From Deltaproteobacteria bacterium (GTDB lineage: Bacteria; Desulfobacterota; DAOWNY01), in contig DAOWNY010000011.1 in the NCBI GenBank assembly GCA_030642325.1, forward strand, positions 1-15,586: a stretch of 15,586 nt of DNA. Reading direction: 5' to 3'. The notes under the pieces are model-generated. The model saw only the letters and a list, made by a program, of their open reading frames with translations. It searched no databases and had not been told where the DNA came from. Shown here piece after piece: positions 6,036 through 12,837 of this stretch. The position numbers and the translations under genes are program-made. Numbering within the stretch: the first letter of the stretch is position 1; each line of letters begins with the position of its first letter.

Positions 6036-7931
6036 ATGCTTAATTTCATGCGAAAGCATGCGGGGTCATGGATGATTAAAGCTCTTTTGGGGGCAATAAT
6101 TGTAGTTTTCGTATTTTTTTACGGATGGGGGTTCAAGGAAAAGCGGGCCAATACCGTTGCATCGGTTAACCATACCAGGATATCTATTGGTGAGTATCAA
6201 AAACATTATAAAGATTTAATCAATTACTATCGAAATATTGACGGGTTTTCTCCTCAATTGATTGAGACATTAAACCTTAAACAGAAGGCACTGGATTCTT
6301 TGATAAATAAGCTGCTCATACTCCAGGAAGCGAAAAAATTAGACATTACCGTCGGCAAGGAGGAATTGCAACGACATATTGCCCAAATGCCTTATTTCCA
6401 AAAGGATGGACACTTCGATAATACCGCATATCTCCGCTTCTTAAAATATAATCGGACCAAACCAAATGAATTTGAAGAAAAACTGAGACAAGATCTGCTG
6501 ACAGAAAAGTTAAAAAACCTCATCCAGGATTCCGTAAAGCTTTCCGAGCAGGAAATCTACGACAACTATGCCGTCAAAAATGAAGAAATAAATATAAATT
6601 TTATTCAGTTTAATCCTGATCGGTTTAAAGATAAAATCAACCCCTCCCAAAAAAAGATTGAAGATTATTTCTCTAATAATTCCGCTCAGTTTAGAGTTTC
6701 CCCCCAGGTAAAAGTAAGTTACCTCTGCTTCGATGAAAAAAATTTTCTGAAGATGACCAAAATCCTTCCCCAAGATATAAATGATTATTATAAATCCAAC
6801 CTCCGGCAATTCCATCAACCGAAAATGGTCAAGGCAAGACACATTCTTATCAAAACTACTCCCCAAGATGGTCCTGAGGTAATAGCAAATAAAAAAAGGA
6901 AGGGGGGGGGGATCCTCAAAGAAGCCGAAAAAAGTAAAGATTTTCCCTCTCTGGCCAAAAAATATTCAGAAGGGCCAAGTGCAAAGCAGGGGGGAAATTT
7001 GGGTTATATCCGGAAAGGGCAGACCGTCAAACCCTTTGAAGACACTGTCTTCTCCCTGAAAAAAGGAGAAATCAGCCCACTGGTAAAGACTAAATTCGGC
7101 TTCCACATCATTAAAGTGGATGAAATAAAACAGGCGGGAACAAAATCCTTGGAGGAAGCGAGAGAGGAGATCGTGTCCCGGTTAAAGAAAGAAAAAGCAA
7201 AACAGATGTCAGTTGAGATGGCGGAGGAGGTGGCCGGTCAAATCTATCAGGATAATGATCTGAAAAAAATCGCAAAGGAAAAAGGGCTGTCTCTGAAGGA
7301 AACCGACTATTTTACGCGCCGGGACAACATCCCCAAAATCGGTAAGGACAATATATTTGCCTCCGCTGCCTTTTCCCTGGAACAAGACGAAGTTAGTCCG
7401 CTTATCGAATCCAACGGCAAATATTATTTTATTAAACTGATTGAGAAACTGCCTTCCCACATTCCGAAACTTCCTGAAGTATCAGCAAAAATCAAGACAA
7501 TCCTGATTGACAATGAGGCTTTGGAAAAAGCCCGCAAGAATGCTGAAGAGTCTCTCGTGCAATTAAAAAATAATGAGGGGGGGGATATCTCCTCACTGGC
7601 CTCCCGGTTGCAAATTAAACTGGAGGACACAGGTCCCTTTAAGCGAGCGGGAGAATATGTCCCCCGTATTGGTAATGCCGGAGAGGTGAAGCATGCCTCT
7701 TTTTCCCTGACACCCCAACATACCTGTTTTGAAAAAGTTATCCATACCAACGGCGCATATTTTATAATTTGCCTCAAAGAAAAAAAAGATATCGAAAAAG
7801 AGGCTTATAAGAAGGCAAAAAATAAATTCAGCGAGATGCTTCTGAATCAAAAACAAGAAAGTGCTTTCAATAACTGGTTGGATTATCTACGGAATGAAGC
7901 AGACGTTAAAATAAATAAGAATCGTTTATAG
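6036..7931 (+). CDS. ppiD: Membrane-anchored peptidyl-prolyl isomerase / foldase, PpiD-SurA type
   Basis: Periplasmic chaperone for exported and outer-membrane proteins, tethered to the inner membrane. The 631 residues match PpiD length. A short cytoplasmic N-terminus (1-14) precedes one membrane helix (15-31), then a SurA-like N-terminal chaperone segment (about 38-180). The parvulin domain lies at about 266-363 (KARHILIK, AKKYSEGPSAKQGGNLGYIRKG, FGFHIIKVDEIK), followed by a second, degenerate helical/parvulin-like region to about 500. The ATG has an excellent SD (AAGGAG, 9 nt spacing). A G10 tract (6902-6911) encodes Lys-Gly-Gly-Gly at 289-292 in the parvulin domain, and a G8 tract lies at 7577-7584; both flanks stay in frame. 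It stands alone, divergent from mreB, and runs to within 12 nt of a convergent tRNA gene with no visible terminator. Confidence 0.88.
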   Translation: MLNFMRKHAGSWMIKALLGAIIVVFVFFYGWGFKEKRANTVASVNHTRISIGEYQKHYKDLINYYRNIDGFSPQLIETLNLKQKALDSLINKLLILQEAKKLDITVGKEELQRHIAQMPYFQKDGHFDNTAYLRFLKYNRTKPNEFEEKLRQDLLTEKLKNLIQDSVKLSEQEIYDNYAVKNEEININFIQFNPDRFKDKINPSQKKIEDYFSNNSAQFRVSPQVKVSYLCFDEKNFLKMTKILPQDINDYYKSNLRQFHQPKMVKARHILIKTTPQDGPEVIANKKRKGGGILKEAEKSKDFPSLAKKYSEGPSAKQGGNLGYIRKGQTVKPFEDTVFSLKKGEISPLVKTKFGFHIIKVDEIKQAGTKSLEEAREEIVSRLKKEKAKQMSVEMAEEVAGQIYQDNDLKKIAKEKGLSLKETDYFTRRDNIPKIGKDNIFASAAFSLEQDEVSPLIESNGKYYFIKLIEKLPSHIPKLPEVSAKIKTILIDNEALEKARKNAEESLVQLKNNEGGDISSLASRLQIKLEDTGPFKRAGEYVPRIGNAGEVKHASFSLTPQHTCFEKVIHTNGAYFIICLKEKKDIEKEAYKKAKNKFSEMLLNQKQESAFNNWLDYLRNEADVKINKNRL

Positions 7932-7943
7932 GCAGGAAAAAAT

Positions 7944-8019
7944 TGGTGGAGCTGAGGGGGATCGAACCCCTGACCTCATGACTGCCAGTCATGCACTCTC
8001 CCAGCTGAGCTACAGCCCC
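7944..8019 (-). tRNA. tRNA-Ala (anticodon GGC)
   Basis: The minus strand gives a complete 76-nt cloverleaf: acceptor GGGGCTG/CAGCTCC, D arm GCTC/GAGT, anticodon stem CATGA/TCATG with loop CTGGCAG (anticodon GGC, reads GCC), T arm AGGGG-TTCGATC-CCCCT, discriminator A and an encoded CCA. It is convergent with the ppiD-like gene, whose stop lies 12 nt away. Confidence 0.97.
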
Positions 8020-8038
8020 ACTGCATTTTGTATTTTGC

Positions 8039-8068
8039 AATCTATCATATAAGAAAATTCTTTGTCAA
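8039..8068 (-). promoter_or_regulatory. Probable sigma-70 promoter of tRNA-Ala
   Basis: On the minus strand: perfect -35 TTGACA (8063-8068), 18-bp spacer, -10 TAGATT (8039-8044, 4 of 6 consensus). It would place the transcript start roughly 10-15 nt before the mature tRNA 5' end. Confidence 0.6.
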
Positions 8069-8143
8069 CATATTTTCTTGACATCATGAAATATTTTTTT
8101 TAGTATTAACCAGTTTTTCGTTTCATGCCTTTAATATATGGGC

Positions 8144-8330
8144 AACTGTTCACGGTTTTTCAATGAAATGAATTTTGTAACGATGTAATCATGCTTGATA
8201 TTGATTCCAATTCCGGAATTAGTTCTTTTGAATTCTTCAAGGCTTTAAAAAGCTTCAAAAGAAAAACTCATAATTACATCTTGGATCCATGTTTTTACAA
8301 ATAGTTAACCGTGAACGGATACGATAATAG
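8144..8330 (+). repeat. Dispersed intergenic repeat, copy 2
   Basis: Same layout as copy 1: left end AACTGTTCACGG, 42-bp core 8158-8199, a palindrome AATTCCGGAATT at 8209-8220 where copy 1 has a different hairpin, shared right block 8262-8282, and tail GTTAACCGTGAACGGATACG. It fills most of the gap between the two tRNA genes. It has no coding capacity. Confidence 0.75.
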
Positions 8331-8345
8331 AGTTTAAAAATTCAA

Positions 8346-8374
8346 TTGATATCTTTCCAACAATCCTGTTAAAT
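8346..8374 (+). promoter_or_regulatory. Probable sigma-70 promoter of tRNA-Leu
   Basis: -35 TTGATA (8346-8351), 17-bp spacer, -10 TTAAAT (8369-8374, 4 of 6 consensus). The predicted start near 8381 would give a leader of only about 4 nt. The -10 overlaps the left arm of the inverted repeat that flanks the tRNA. Confidence 0.5.
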
Positions 8375-8482
8375 TAAGTATCGTGCCGGAGTGGTGAAAT
8401 TGGTAGACGCACGGGACTCAAAATCCCGCGGAGTTCACTCCGTGTCGGTTCGATTCCGACCTCCGGCACCATACTTAATTTA
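8370..8482. repeat. Perfect 12-bp inverted repeat flanking tRNA-Leu
   Basis: TAAATTAAGTAT (8370-8381) is the exact reverse complement of ATACTTAATTTA (8471-8482); the right arm starts at the A of the encoded CCA. Between these arms and the acceptor stem, G8383-C8469 and T8384-A8468 can also pair, leaving only a C/C mismatch. A transcript spanning both arms could form a nearly continuous helix of about 21 base pairs through the CCA end. Confidence 0.7.
8385..8471 (+). tRNA. tRNA-Leu (anticodon CAA)
   Basis: Complete 87-nt class II cloverleaf: acceptor GCCGGAG/CTCCGGC, anticodon stem CGGGA/TCCCG with loop CTCAAAA (anticodon CAA, reads TTG), long variable arm CGGAGTTCACTCCG, T arm GTCGG-TTCGATT-CCGAC, discriminator A and encoded CCA. 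Confidence 0.97.
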
Positions 8483-8774
8483 CTAAACGATCAATCGCAG
8501 CCCTCCTTCAGCAACCATCCGTTACCCGCGATTTCTAATCTCAAAACCTCCCATCAGGTTTAAAGTTTCAGGGATCACGGTCAAGGTTGATTAGCGAGAC
8601 GAATCAGGCGGTTATAAAAATGTCTTGACTTGAAGTTGATTGTTTATATAAACTGCGGAAGTGTCTTTTATAAATTTGACGGCATTAGTCAAACTTCGTC
8701 AATTGATTAAGGGAATAAGATAATTATCTTGACTTTATTTTCAAAAAGTATTATTTGTCATTAAGGAGTTTTAG
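8472..8774. other. tRNA-Leu to zapB spacer, no gene
   Basis: 303 bp without a reading frame of note. No strong terminator follows the tRNA. It contains the likely zap promoter (8625-8652) and complementary GACG/CGTC words with AATT flanks (around 8677-8705), in the presumed 5' leader of the zapB-like gene. Confidence 0.5.
8625..8652 (+). promoter_or_regulatory. Probable promoter for zapB-zapA-6S RNA
   Basis: -35 TTGACT (8625-8630), 16-bp spacer, -10 TATAAA (8647-8652). A second TTGACT at about 8731 has no well-spaced -10 partner. Read-through from here would include both zap genes and possibly the 6S RNA. Confidence 0.45.
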
Positions 8775-9014
8775 ATGGAATTGGAGAAACTGGAATTACT
8801 TGAGCAAAAGATCATCAAATTAGTCGATACGGTAGCGCAGCTGAAGAATGAAAAAAGGGAAACTGGTGTATTACTGGCTCAAAAGGAACAAGAGGTTCGT
8901 GAAATTAATGACAGAGTTACCGAATTAACTCGCGAGAGGGAGTTAGTCAGGTCAAAAGTTGATCAATTAATTATGAAAGTTGATAATTTTGAGGAGGCAG
9001 ACGAAGCACGATAG
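8775..9014 (+). CDS. zapB: Small coiled-coil protein, ZapB-like
   Basis: 79 residues, predicted to be one continuous coiled coil: it is rich in E/K/L/V with heptad spacing (LEKLELLEQKIIKLVDTVAQ, then ELTRERELVRSKVDQLIMKV) and has no membrane segment. The size matches ZapB (about 80 residues), a Z-ring-associated coiled coil that works with ZapA. The ATG follows a strong TAAGGAG with 7-nt spacing. It lies 29 bp upstream of zapA and is probably cotranscribed. Coiled coils match one another easily, so the ZapB name rests mainly on length and the zapA neighbour. Confidence 0.72.
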   Translation: MELEKLELLEQKIIKLVDTVAQLKNEKRETGVLLAQKEQEVREINDRVTELTRERELVRSKVDQLIMKVDNFEEADEAR

Positions 9015-9043
9015 CAGGAAAACAGGCTCGAGAGGGGTTTCTT

Positions 9044-9322
9044 TTGAAAAATCCGGTTAAGATTGAAATCCTGGGCCGCGCATATAGGCTAACAAGTGAT
9101 GCCGACGAAAAATATGTACAGAGACTGGCACTTTACATAAATGATAAGATTGAAGGTGTCTTAAAACATGCCAGGCAAAAAACAGATTTGGACGTCATTG
9201 TTCTTGCCATTTTAAACATTTCGGATGAATTTTTTAAATTTAAAGATGATCAGGAATCATTTCAAAAGCTGATTGATGATAAATCTGCAAAGTTGATAAA
9301 ACTAATTGATACTCAAGGATAA
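9044..9322 (+). CDS. zapA: Cell division protein ZapA
   Basis: FtsZ-ring stabiliser that bundles FtsZ protofilaments at midcell. The 92 residues show the ZapA pattern: N-terminal strand VKIEILGRAYRLTSDADEKY, then YVQRLALYINDKIEGVL and a C-terminal coiled coil (about 48-90, LDVIVLAILNISDEFFKFKDD). The start is TTG at 9044, preceded by AGAGGGG with about 7-nt spacing; there is no in-frame ATG upstream before the zapB stop region. The 6S RNA begins about 6 nt after the stop codon, the same zapA-ssrS order known from E. coli and many other proteobacteria. Confidence 0.9.
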   Translation: MKNPVKIEILGRAYRLTSDADEKYVQRLALYINDKIEGVLKHARQKTDLDVIVLAILNISDEFFKFKDDQESFQKLIDDKSAKLIKLIDTQG

Positions 9323-9327
9323 AACAA

Positions 9328-9508
9328 TATCCCCTGCGGTGTTTGTGATCTACAAGTTCTTCTGAGCCAACATTACAAGAAAAGGAACCTAACGTTGGGG
9401 TAGTGTGCCAGCCTTTTCAGTAAGGATGCCTAAACCACTTCCGAGGAGTCCAAAGTGCATAACCAGGTTCAAAAAAACTGTTGACACGGCATTATAAAGC
9501 GGGGGATA
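9328..9508 (+). ncRNA. ssrS: 6S RNA (RNA polymerase holoenzyme regulator)
   Basis: 6S RNA binds sigma-70 RNA polymerase by mimicking an open promoter. Evidence: position directly after zapA; length of about 181 nt, as in the family; closing stem TATCCCCTGC (9328-9337) with GCGGGGGATA (9499-9508), ten pairs with one wobble; internal stem GAACCT (9385-9390) with AGGTTC (9465-9470), leaving a large central bubble; and the conserved word CTGAGCCAACATT (9362-9374), which resembles the E. coli CUGAGCCGAUAUU segment. Exact ends are inferred from pairing. It may be processed from the zap transcript or have its own promoter. Confidence 0.8.
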
Positions 9509-9510
9509 AT
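9481..9510 (+). promoter_or_regulatory. Near-consensus sigma-70 promoter overlapping the 6S RNA 3' end
   Basis: -35 TTGACA (9481-9486), 18-bp spacer, -10 GATAAT (9505-9510, 5 of 6). It would start RNA near 9517, just beyond the 6S closing stem, towards the gene-free region and rny. It might be fortuitous, but it is the best hexamer pair seen in the window. Confidence 0.5.
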
Positions 9511-9690
9511 ACATTTAAAAGAACGAACAGTAAAAAAACAGATGACATAAAATTGCTATTAACTTCTTAAAATAAAAACAATAATTAATGAAGCAATTTG
9601 TATAACGATAAAAAAGAGTTGACTTAGGAAAAGTTTATCAAGGCTACAATACAAAAAGGATAGAATATTTAAATATAAAATATGGTGTTT

Positions 9691-9728
9691 CAGGTGTTAA
9701 GGAATGGTATAACATTACCTTCCACCTG
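9691..9728. repeat. Strong hairpin in the 6S-rny spacer
   Basis: Outer stem CAGGTG (9691-9696) / CACCTG (9723-9728), then an inner stem of GAA/TTC and GGTA/TACC with small bulges and a 6-nt loop: about 13 pairs in 38 nt. No U-tract follows. It is the most stable-looking element of this spacer. Confidence 0.5.
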
Positions 9729-9860
9729 CAACCCATTTAAAGTAAAGAACTCTAATCTGGAAACCTGGCGAAAAGATAACTGGTGCGAACAATCAAAATC
9801 TCTTTTATAATACCTCTAATCTGAAAGTTGCTATTCTTTTTCCCCTAGGTTATTTTCTTT

Positions 9861-9883
9861 GGCAGGAGAATGCCTCGTTTTTT
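9861..9883 (+). terminator. Weak intrinsic-terminator-like hairpin
   Basis: GGCA (9861-9864), loop GGAGAA, TGCC (9871-9874), then TCG and T6 (9878-9883). The stem is only 4 bp, so this is tentative. Together with the promoter at 9481-9510 it could bound a transcript of about 365 nt. Confidence 0.25.
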
Positions 9884-10308
9884 GATAGGCGGTAATCAAC
9901 CCTTCCCCCTTTTCTTTACTTGATATACCGAAAAGAATTAATCAATTTTAATAAAATCCATAGCACCTATCCTTAATATTTTAAACTATTCCTTTATCCC
10001 TTTCCGTCAAACCAACCAACTCCTCTTTTATCTATTGCATAATTTGTTAAAAATTAGAAAAACAATGAGAGTTCTTGTGGGAATACCACATGGATAAACA
10101 GTAAAAAAAGGGGGGTGTGTAAATTTTTTAGAATTCATGCAACAGTTTGACGCGAACTGTTAATGATTTATTTGGCTTCCATGTGCGGAAAAGGATTTTA
10201 TTAATAAGCTGGCCCTGGCGAAAGATAATGTCTCAGATAGAATAAATTGCTGATCTTAGCCATATGATTTTATTTATGGTCTTTTAAACTCTGGAAAAGG
10301 GGATTGCA

Positions 10309-11874
10309 TTGTCACTTACGATTGAAATTATAATTTTAATCATTGCGGTAGGTATTTTTGGCATTTTTGCCGGTTTCCTCCTCCGAAAAAAACTCTCAGA
10401 ATCTAAAATTGACATTGCTGAAAATCTGGCGGATAAAATTCTGAAGGAATCGCAAAGAGAAGCGGAAACCATCATTAAAGAAGCTCAAATTAAGGCAAAA
10501 GATAAATTCTACCAGTCAAAACTGGAATTCGAGAAAGATACCAAGGAAAAACGGCTTGAGGCCCAGAATGTGGAGAAGAGATTAATCAAAAAAGAAGAAA
10601 ATATCGAAAAAAAGATCGGCCTTCTCGACAATAAGGAGTTGAGCCTGAACCGACTGGAGAAAAATATAGTTCAACACGAAAAGGAAATAATTGACAAGGA
10701 AAAGAATTTAGACAATTTAGTTGAAAAACAGAATAAAGAACTACAGAGGGTGGCGGGAATTTCTTCTGATGAAGCAAAAAAAATCTTGATGAGTGCGATG
10801 GAAAACGAAGCAAGGCAAGATGCCGCCAAATTAATAAAAAAAATTGAAGAAGAAACCAGGGCTACGGCTGACAGAAAATCAAAAGACATCTTAGCTACCG
10901 CAGTTCAGAGATATGCGGCCGATTACATATCGGAAAACACTGTATCAGCGGTCACCCTGCCCAGCAATGAAATGAAGGGAAGAATCATTGGAAGAGAAGG
11001 AAGGAATATTAGAGCCATTGAAGCTGCAACCGGCATTGATTTAATTATTGATGATACCCCGGAAATGGTTGTTCTTTCCGGTCATAATCCCATCCGAAGA
11101 GAAGTAGCGAGAATTTCTCTGGAAAGGCTTATAAGCAACGGACGAATTCATCCTGCTCGAATAGAAGAAATAGTAAAAAAAGTGGGGCAGGAAATTGATG
11201 AAACCATAATCGAAGCGGGGGAACAGGCAACTTTCGACATCGGAGTCCATGGCATTAATCCGGAACTGATTAAACTGGTAGGCAAATTAAAATATCGTAC
11301 CAGTTTTGCCCAGAACGTCCTTCAACATTCTCTCGAAGTTGCCTATATTTGTGGTATCATGGCCTCAGAATTAGGTTTAAATCCCAAACAAGCTAAAAGA
11401 GCGGGCCTTCTCCACGACATCGGCAAGGCTGTGGATCATGAAATAGAGGGACCCCATGCTGTAATTGGAGCGGATCTTGCTAAAAAATATGGTGAGTCAG
11501 CTAAAATAATCAACGCCATTGGCTCCCACCATAATGACACCGACCAGCAAAGCGTTTTAGCCATTCTCGTCCAGGCTGCTGATGTTCTGTCTGCCGCCAG
11601 ACCGGGGGCAAGACGGGAGATGCTGGAAAATTATGTCAAGCGGATTGAAGATTTGGAAAGGATCGCTTCCTCCTTTTCCGGGGTTAGCAAATGTTATGCC
11701 ATCCAAGCCGGCCGGGAGGTTCGCATCATTGTGGAAAGCGACGAAATTTCAGATGAAGATTCCGTTATGCTGGCCCGGGATATTTCTAAAAAAATTGAGA
11801 GGGAAATCAGCTACCCGGGACAGATAAAAATAGTTACCATCCGGGAAACCAGGTCAATTGAATACGCAAAATAG
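10309..11874 (+). CDS. rny: Ribonuclease Y (membrane-anchored endoribonuclease)
   Basis: Initiates mRNA decay by endonucleolytic cleavage at the inner membrane. The 521 residues match the family length and architecture: N-terminal membrane helix (about 4-25); long coiled coil (about 35-190, rich in K/E); KH RNA-binding domain with the GxxG loop GREG (228-231) in MKGRIIGREGRNIRAIEAAT; HD domain with His340, the LLHDIGKAVDHE signature (His369/Asp370) and GSHHND (405-410). The C-terminal region ends IKIVTIRETRSIEYAK. The start is TTG at 10309 with AAAAGGGG about 7 nt upstream; no in-frame ATG precedes the membrane helix. ymdB follows 13 bp downstream, so the two are almost surely cotranscribed. 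Confidence 0.96.
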   Translation: MSLTIEIIILIIAVGIFGIFAGFLLRKKLSESKIDIAENLADKILKESQREAETIIKEAQIKAKDKFYQSKLEFEKDTKEKRLEAQNVEKRLIKKEENIEKKIGLLDNKELSLNRLEKNIVQHEKEIIDKEKNLDNLVEKQNKELQRVAGISSDEAKKILMSAMENEARQDAAKLIKKIEEETRATADRKSKDILATAVQRYAADYISENTVSAVTLPSNEMKGRIIGREGRNIRAIEAATGIDLIIDDTPEMVVLSGHNPIRREVARISLERLISNGRIHPARIEEIVKKVGQEIDETIIEAGEQATFDIGVHGINPELIKLVGKLKYRTSFAQNVLQHSLEVAYICGIMASELGLNPKQAKRAGLLHDIGKAVDHEIEGPHAVIGADLAKKYGESAKIINAIGSHHNDTDQQSVLAILVQAADVLSAARPGARREMLENYVKRIEDLERIASSFSGVSKCYAIQAGREVRIIVESDEISDEDSVMLARDISKKIEREISYPGQIKIVTIRETRSIEYAK

Positions 11875-11887
11875 ATAAGGGATTTGC

Positions 11888-12673
11888 TTGAAAATTTTAT
11901 TTATCGGCGACATTGTGGGTAAGTCGGGTAGAAAAGCGGTTGCTAAACTTATCCCTGAAATCAAGAAAAAGCATCAGCTTGAACTGGTTATTGCCAATGC
12001 GGAAAATGCCGCAGGAGGATTTGGACTGACTCCGAATATTTGCGATGAACTGCTGGATTGCGATGTGGATATCCTTACCAGTGGAAATCATATCTGGAAG
12101 CATAAAGAAATAATTGACTATATTGAGAATGAAAAATATCTTTTAAGACCGGCAAATTATCCGGAAGGTACTCCCGGTCACGGAAGCAGTGTTATCCGAA
12201 CCGGAAATGGATATAAAATAGGAATTATAAATCTCCTGGGCAGAATCTTTATGGACAATCTTGATTGTCCCTTTAGAACTGCCGAAGCCGAGATAAATAA
12301 GTTAGATAAAGAAGTAAAGATAATTATTGTTGACTTTCACGCCGAGGCCACATCCGAAAAAGCAGCATTAGGTTGGTTTCTTGACGGCAAAGTAAGTGCC
12401 GTGATTGGAACCCATACCCACGTCCAGACTTCCGATGAAAAAATTTTACCAAAAAAGACCGCTTTCATAACCGATGCAGGCATGACCGGTTCAACCCATT
12501 CAGTAATCGGGATTAAAAAAGAAATTGCGATCCAAAAATTTTTAACCCTTATGCCCCAAAAGTTTGAGATGGCAAAAAAGGGGACTCAACTCCAGGGTGT
12601 CATTGTCCATATTGATGAGATAGACGGAAAAGGGAATAAAATCGAAAGGGTCAGGATGGATTTGGTAGATTGA
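11888..12673 (+). CDS. ymdB: YmdB-family metallophosphoesterase (2',3'-cAMP phosphodiesterase type)
   Basis: Metal-dependent phosphoesterase of the TIGR00282/YmdB family; the Bacillus subtilis member hydrolyses 2',3'-cyclic AMP, an RNA-decay product, which suits the pairing with RNase Y. The 261 residues carry all metal-binding blocks: GDIVGKSGRKA (7-17, Asp8), ANAENAAGGFGLT (36-48, Glu39/Asn40), TSGNHIWKH (64-72, Asn67/His68), VDFHAEATSEK (148-158, His151) and IGTHTHVQT (173-181, His176/His178). The start is TTG at 11888 with AAGGG at 6-nt spacing. It is cytoplasmic with no signal peptide. Substrate in this organism is inferred from the family. Confidence 0.92.
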   Translation: MKILFIGDIVGKSGRKAVAKLIPEIKKKHQLELVIANAENAAGGFGLTPNICDELLDCDVDILTSGNHIWKHKEIIDYIENEKYLLRPANYPEGTPGHGSSVIRTGNGYKIGIINLLGRIFMDNLDCPFRTAEAEINKLDKEVKIIIVDFHAEATSEKAALGWFLDGKVSAVIGTHTHVQTSDEKILPKKTAFITDAGMTGSTHSVIGIKKEIAIQKFLTLMPQKFEMAKKGTQLQGVIVHIDEIDGKGNKIERVRMDLVD

Positions 12674-12802
12674 TTAACCTCGCTGCAATCTATACGTTAT
12701 CCTGACAAACAAAAGGGAAAACCTTTTATGGTTGACAGTAAAGTTCAAGAGTTCAGGGTCGACAAGCAGAATGAATGCGGAGTTTGCCCGATTTATGCAA
12801 TG

Positions 12803-12824
12803 AACTCCTTAACTCCTTAACTCG
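12803..12824 (+). repeat. Short tandem repeat AACTCCTT upstream of tyrS
   Basis: Two and two-thirds copies of AACTCCTT (12803-12810, 12811-12818, then AACTCG) directly before the tyrS SD. A longer frame starting at 12775 would translate through it, which is one reason to reject that start. A weak hairpin AAAAGG/CCTTTT lies further up at 12711-12727. Confidence 0.5.
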
Positions 12825-12837
12825 CAAAAAGGTAGTA

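Larger units (their letters stand above)
9511..10308. other. 6S RNA to rny spacer, about 800 bp, no gene seen
   Basis: No frame here shows a protein pattern; in particular no 5-formyltetrahydrofolate cyclo-ligase motif (glycine-rich GRGGGYYD-type) was found, although that gene often follows zapA-6S in proteobacteria. Contents: a strong hairpin 9691-9728; repeated 10-mer CTCTAATCTG (about 9750 and 9814); near-repeats CCTGGCGAAAAGATAA (about 9765) and CCTGGCGAAAGATAA (about 10214); a weak terminator-like hairpin 9861-9883; a TGTGG/CCACA hairpin 10076-10090; and an A7G6 tract near 10105. It could be a long rny leader, an unannotated RNA, or decayed sequence. Confidence 0.5.

Noticed and set aside
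6510..6866. Minus-strand frames inside ppiD (6510-6866, 7209-7856)
   Set aside because: Shadows of the PpiD-like gene, with no ribosome binding site or recognisable product.
9619..9650. TTGACT / TACAAT promoter pair in the 6S-rny spacer
   Set aside because: The spacer is 20 bp, too long for a reliable sigma-70 call.
12775..12837. Upstream ATG start for tyrS adding 21 residues
   Set aside because: The extension runs through a tandem AACTCCTT repeat and lacks similarity to TyrRS N-termini; the ATG at 12838 has a clear SD.
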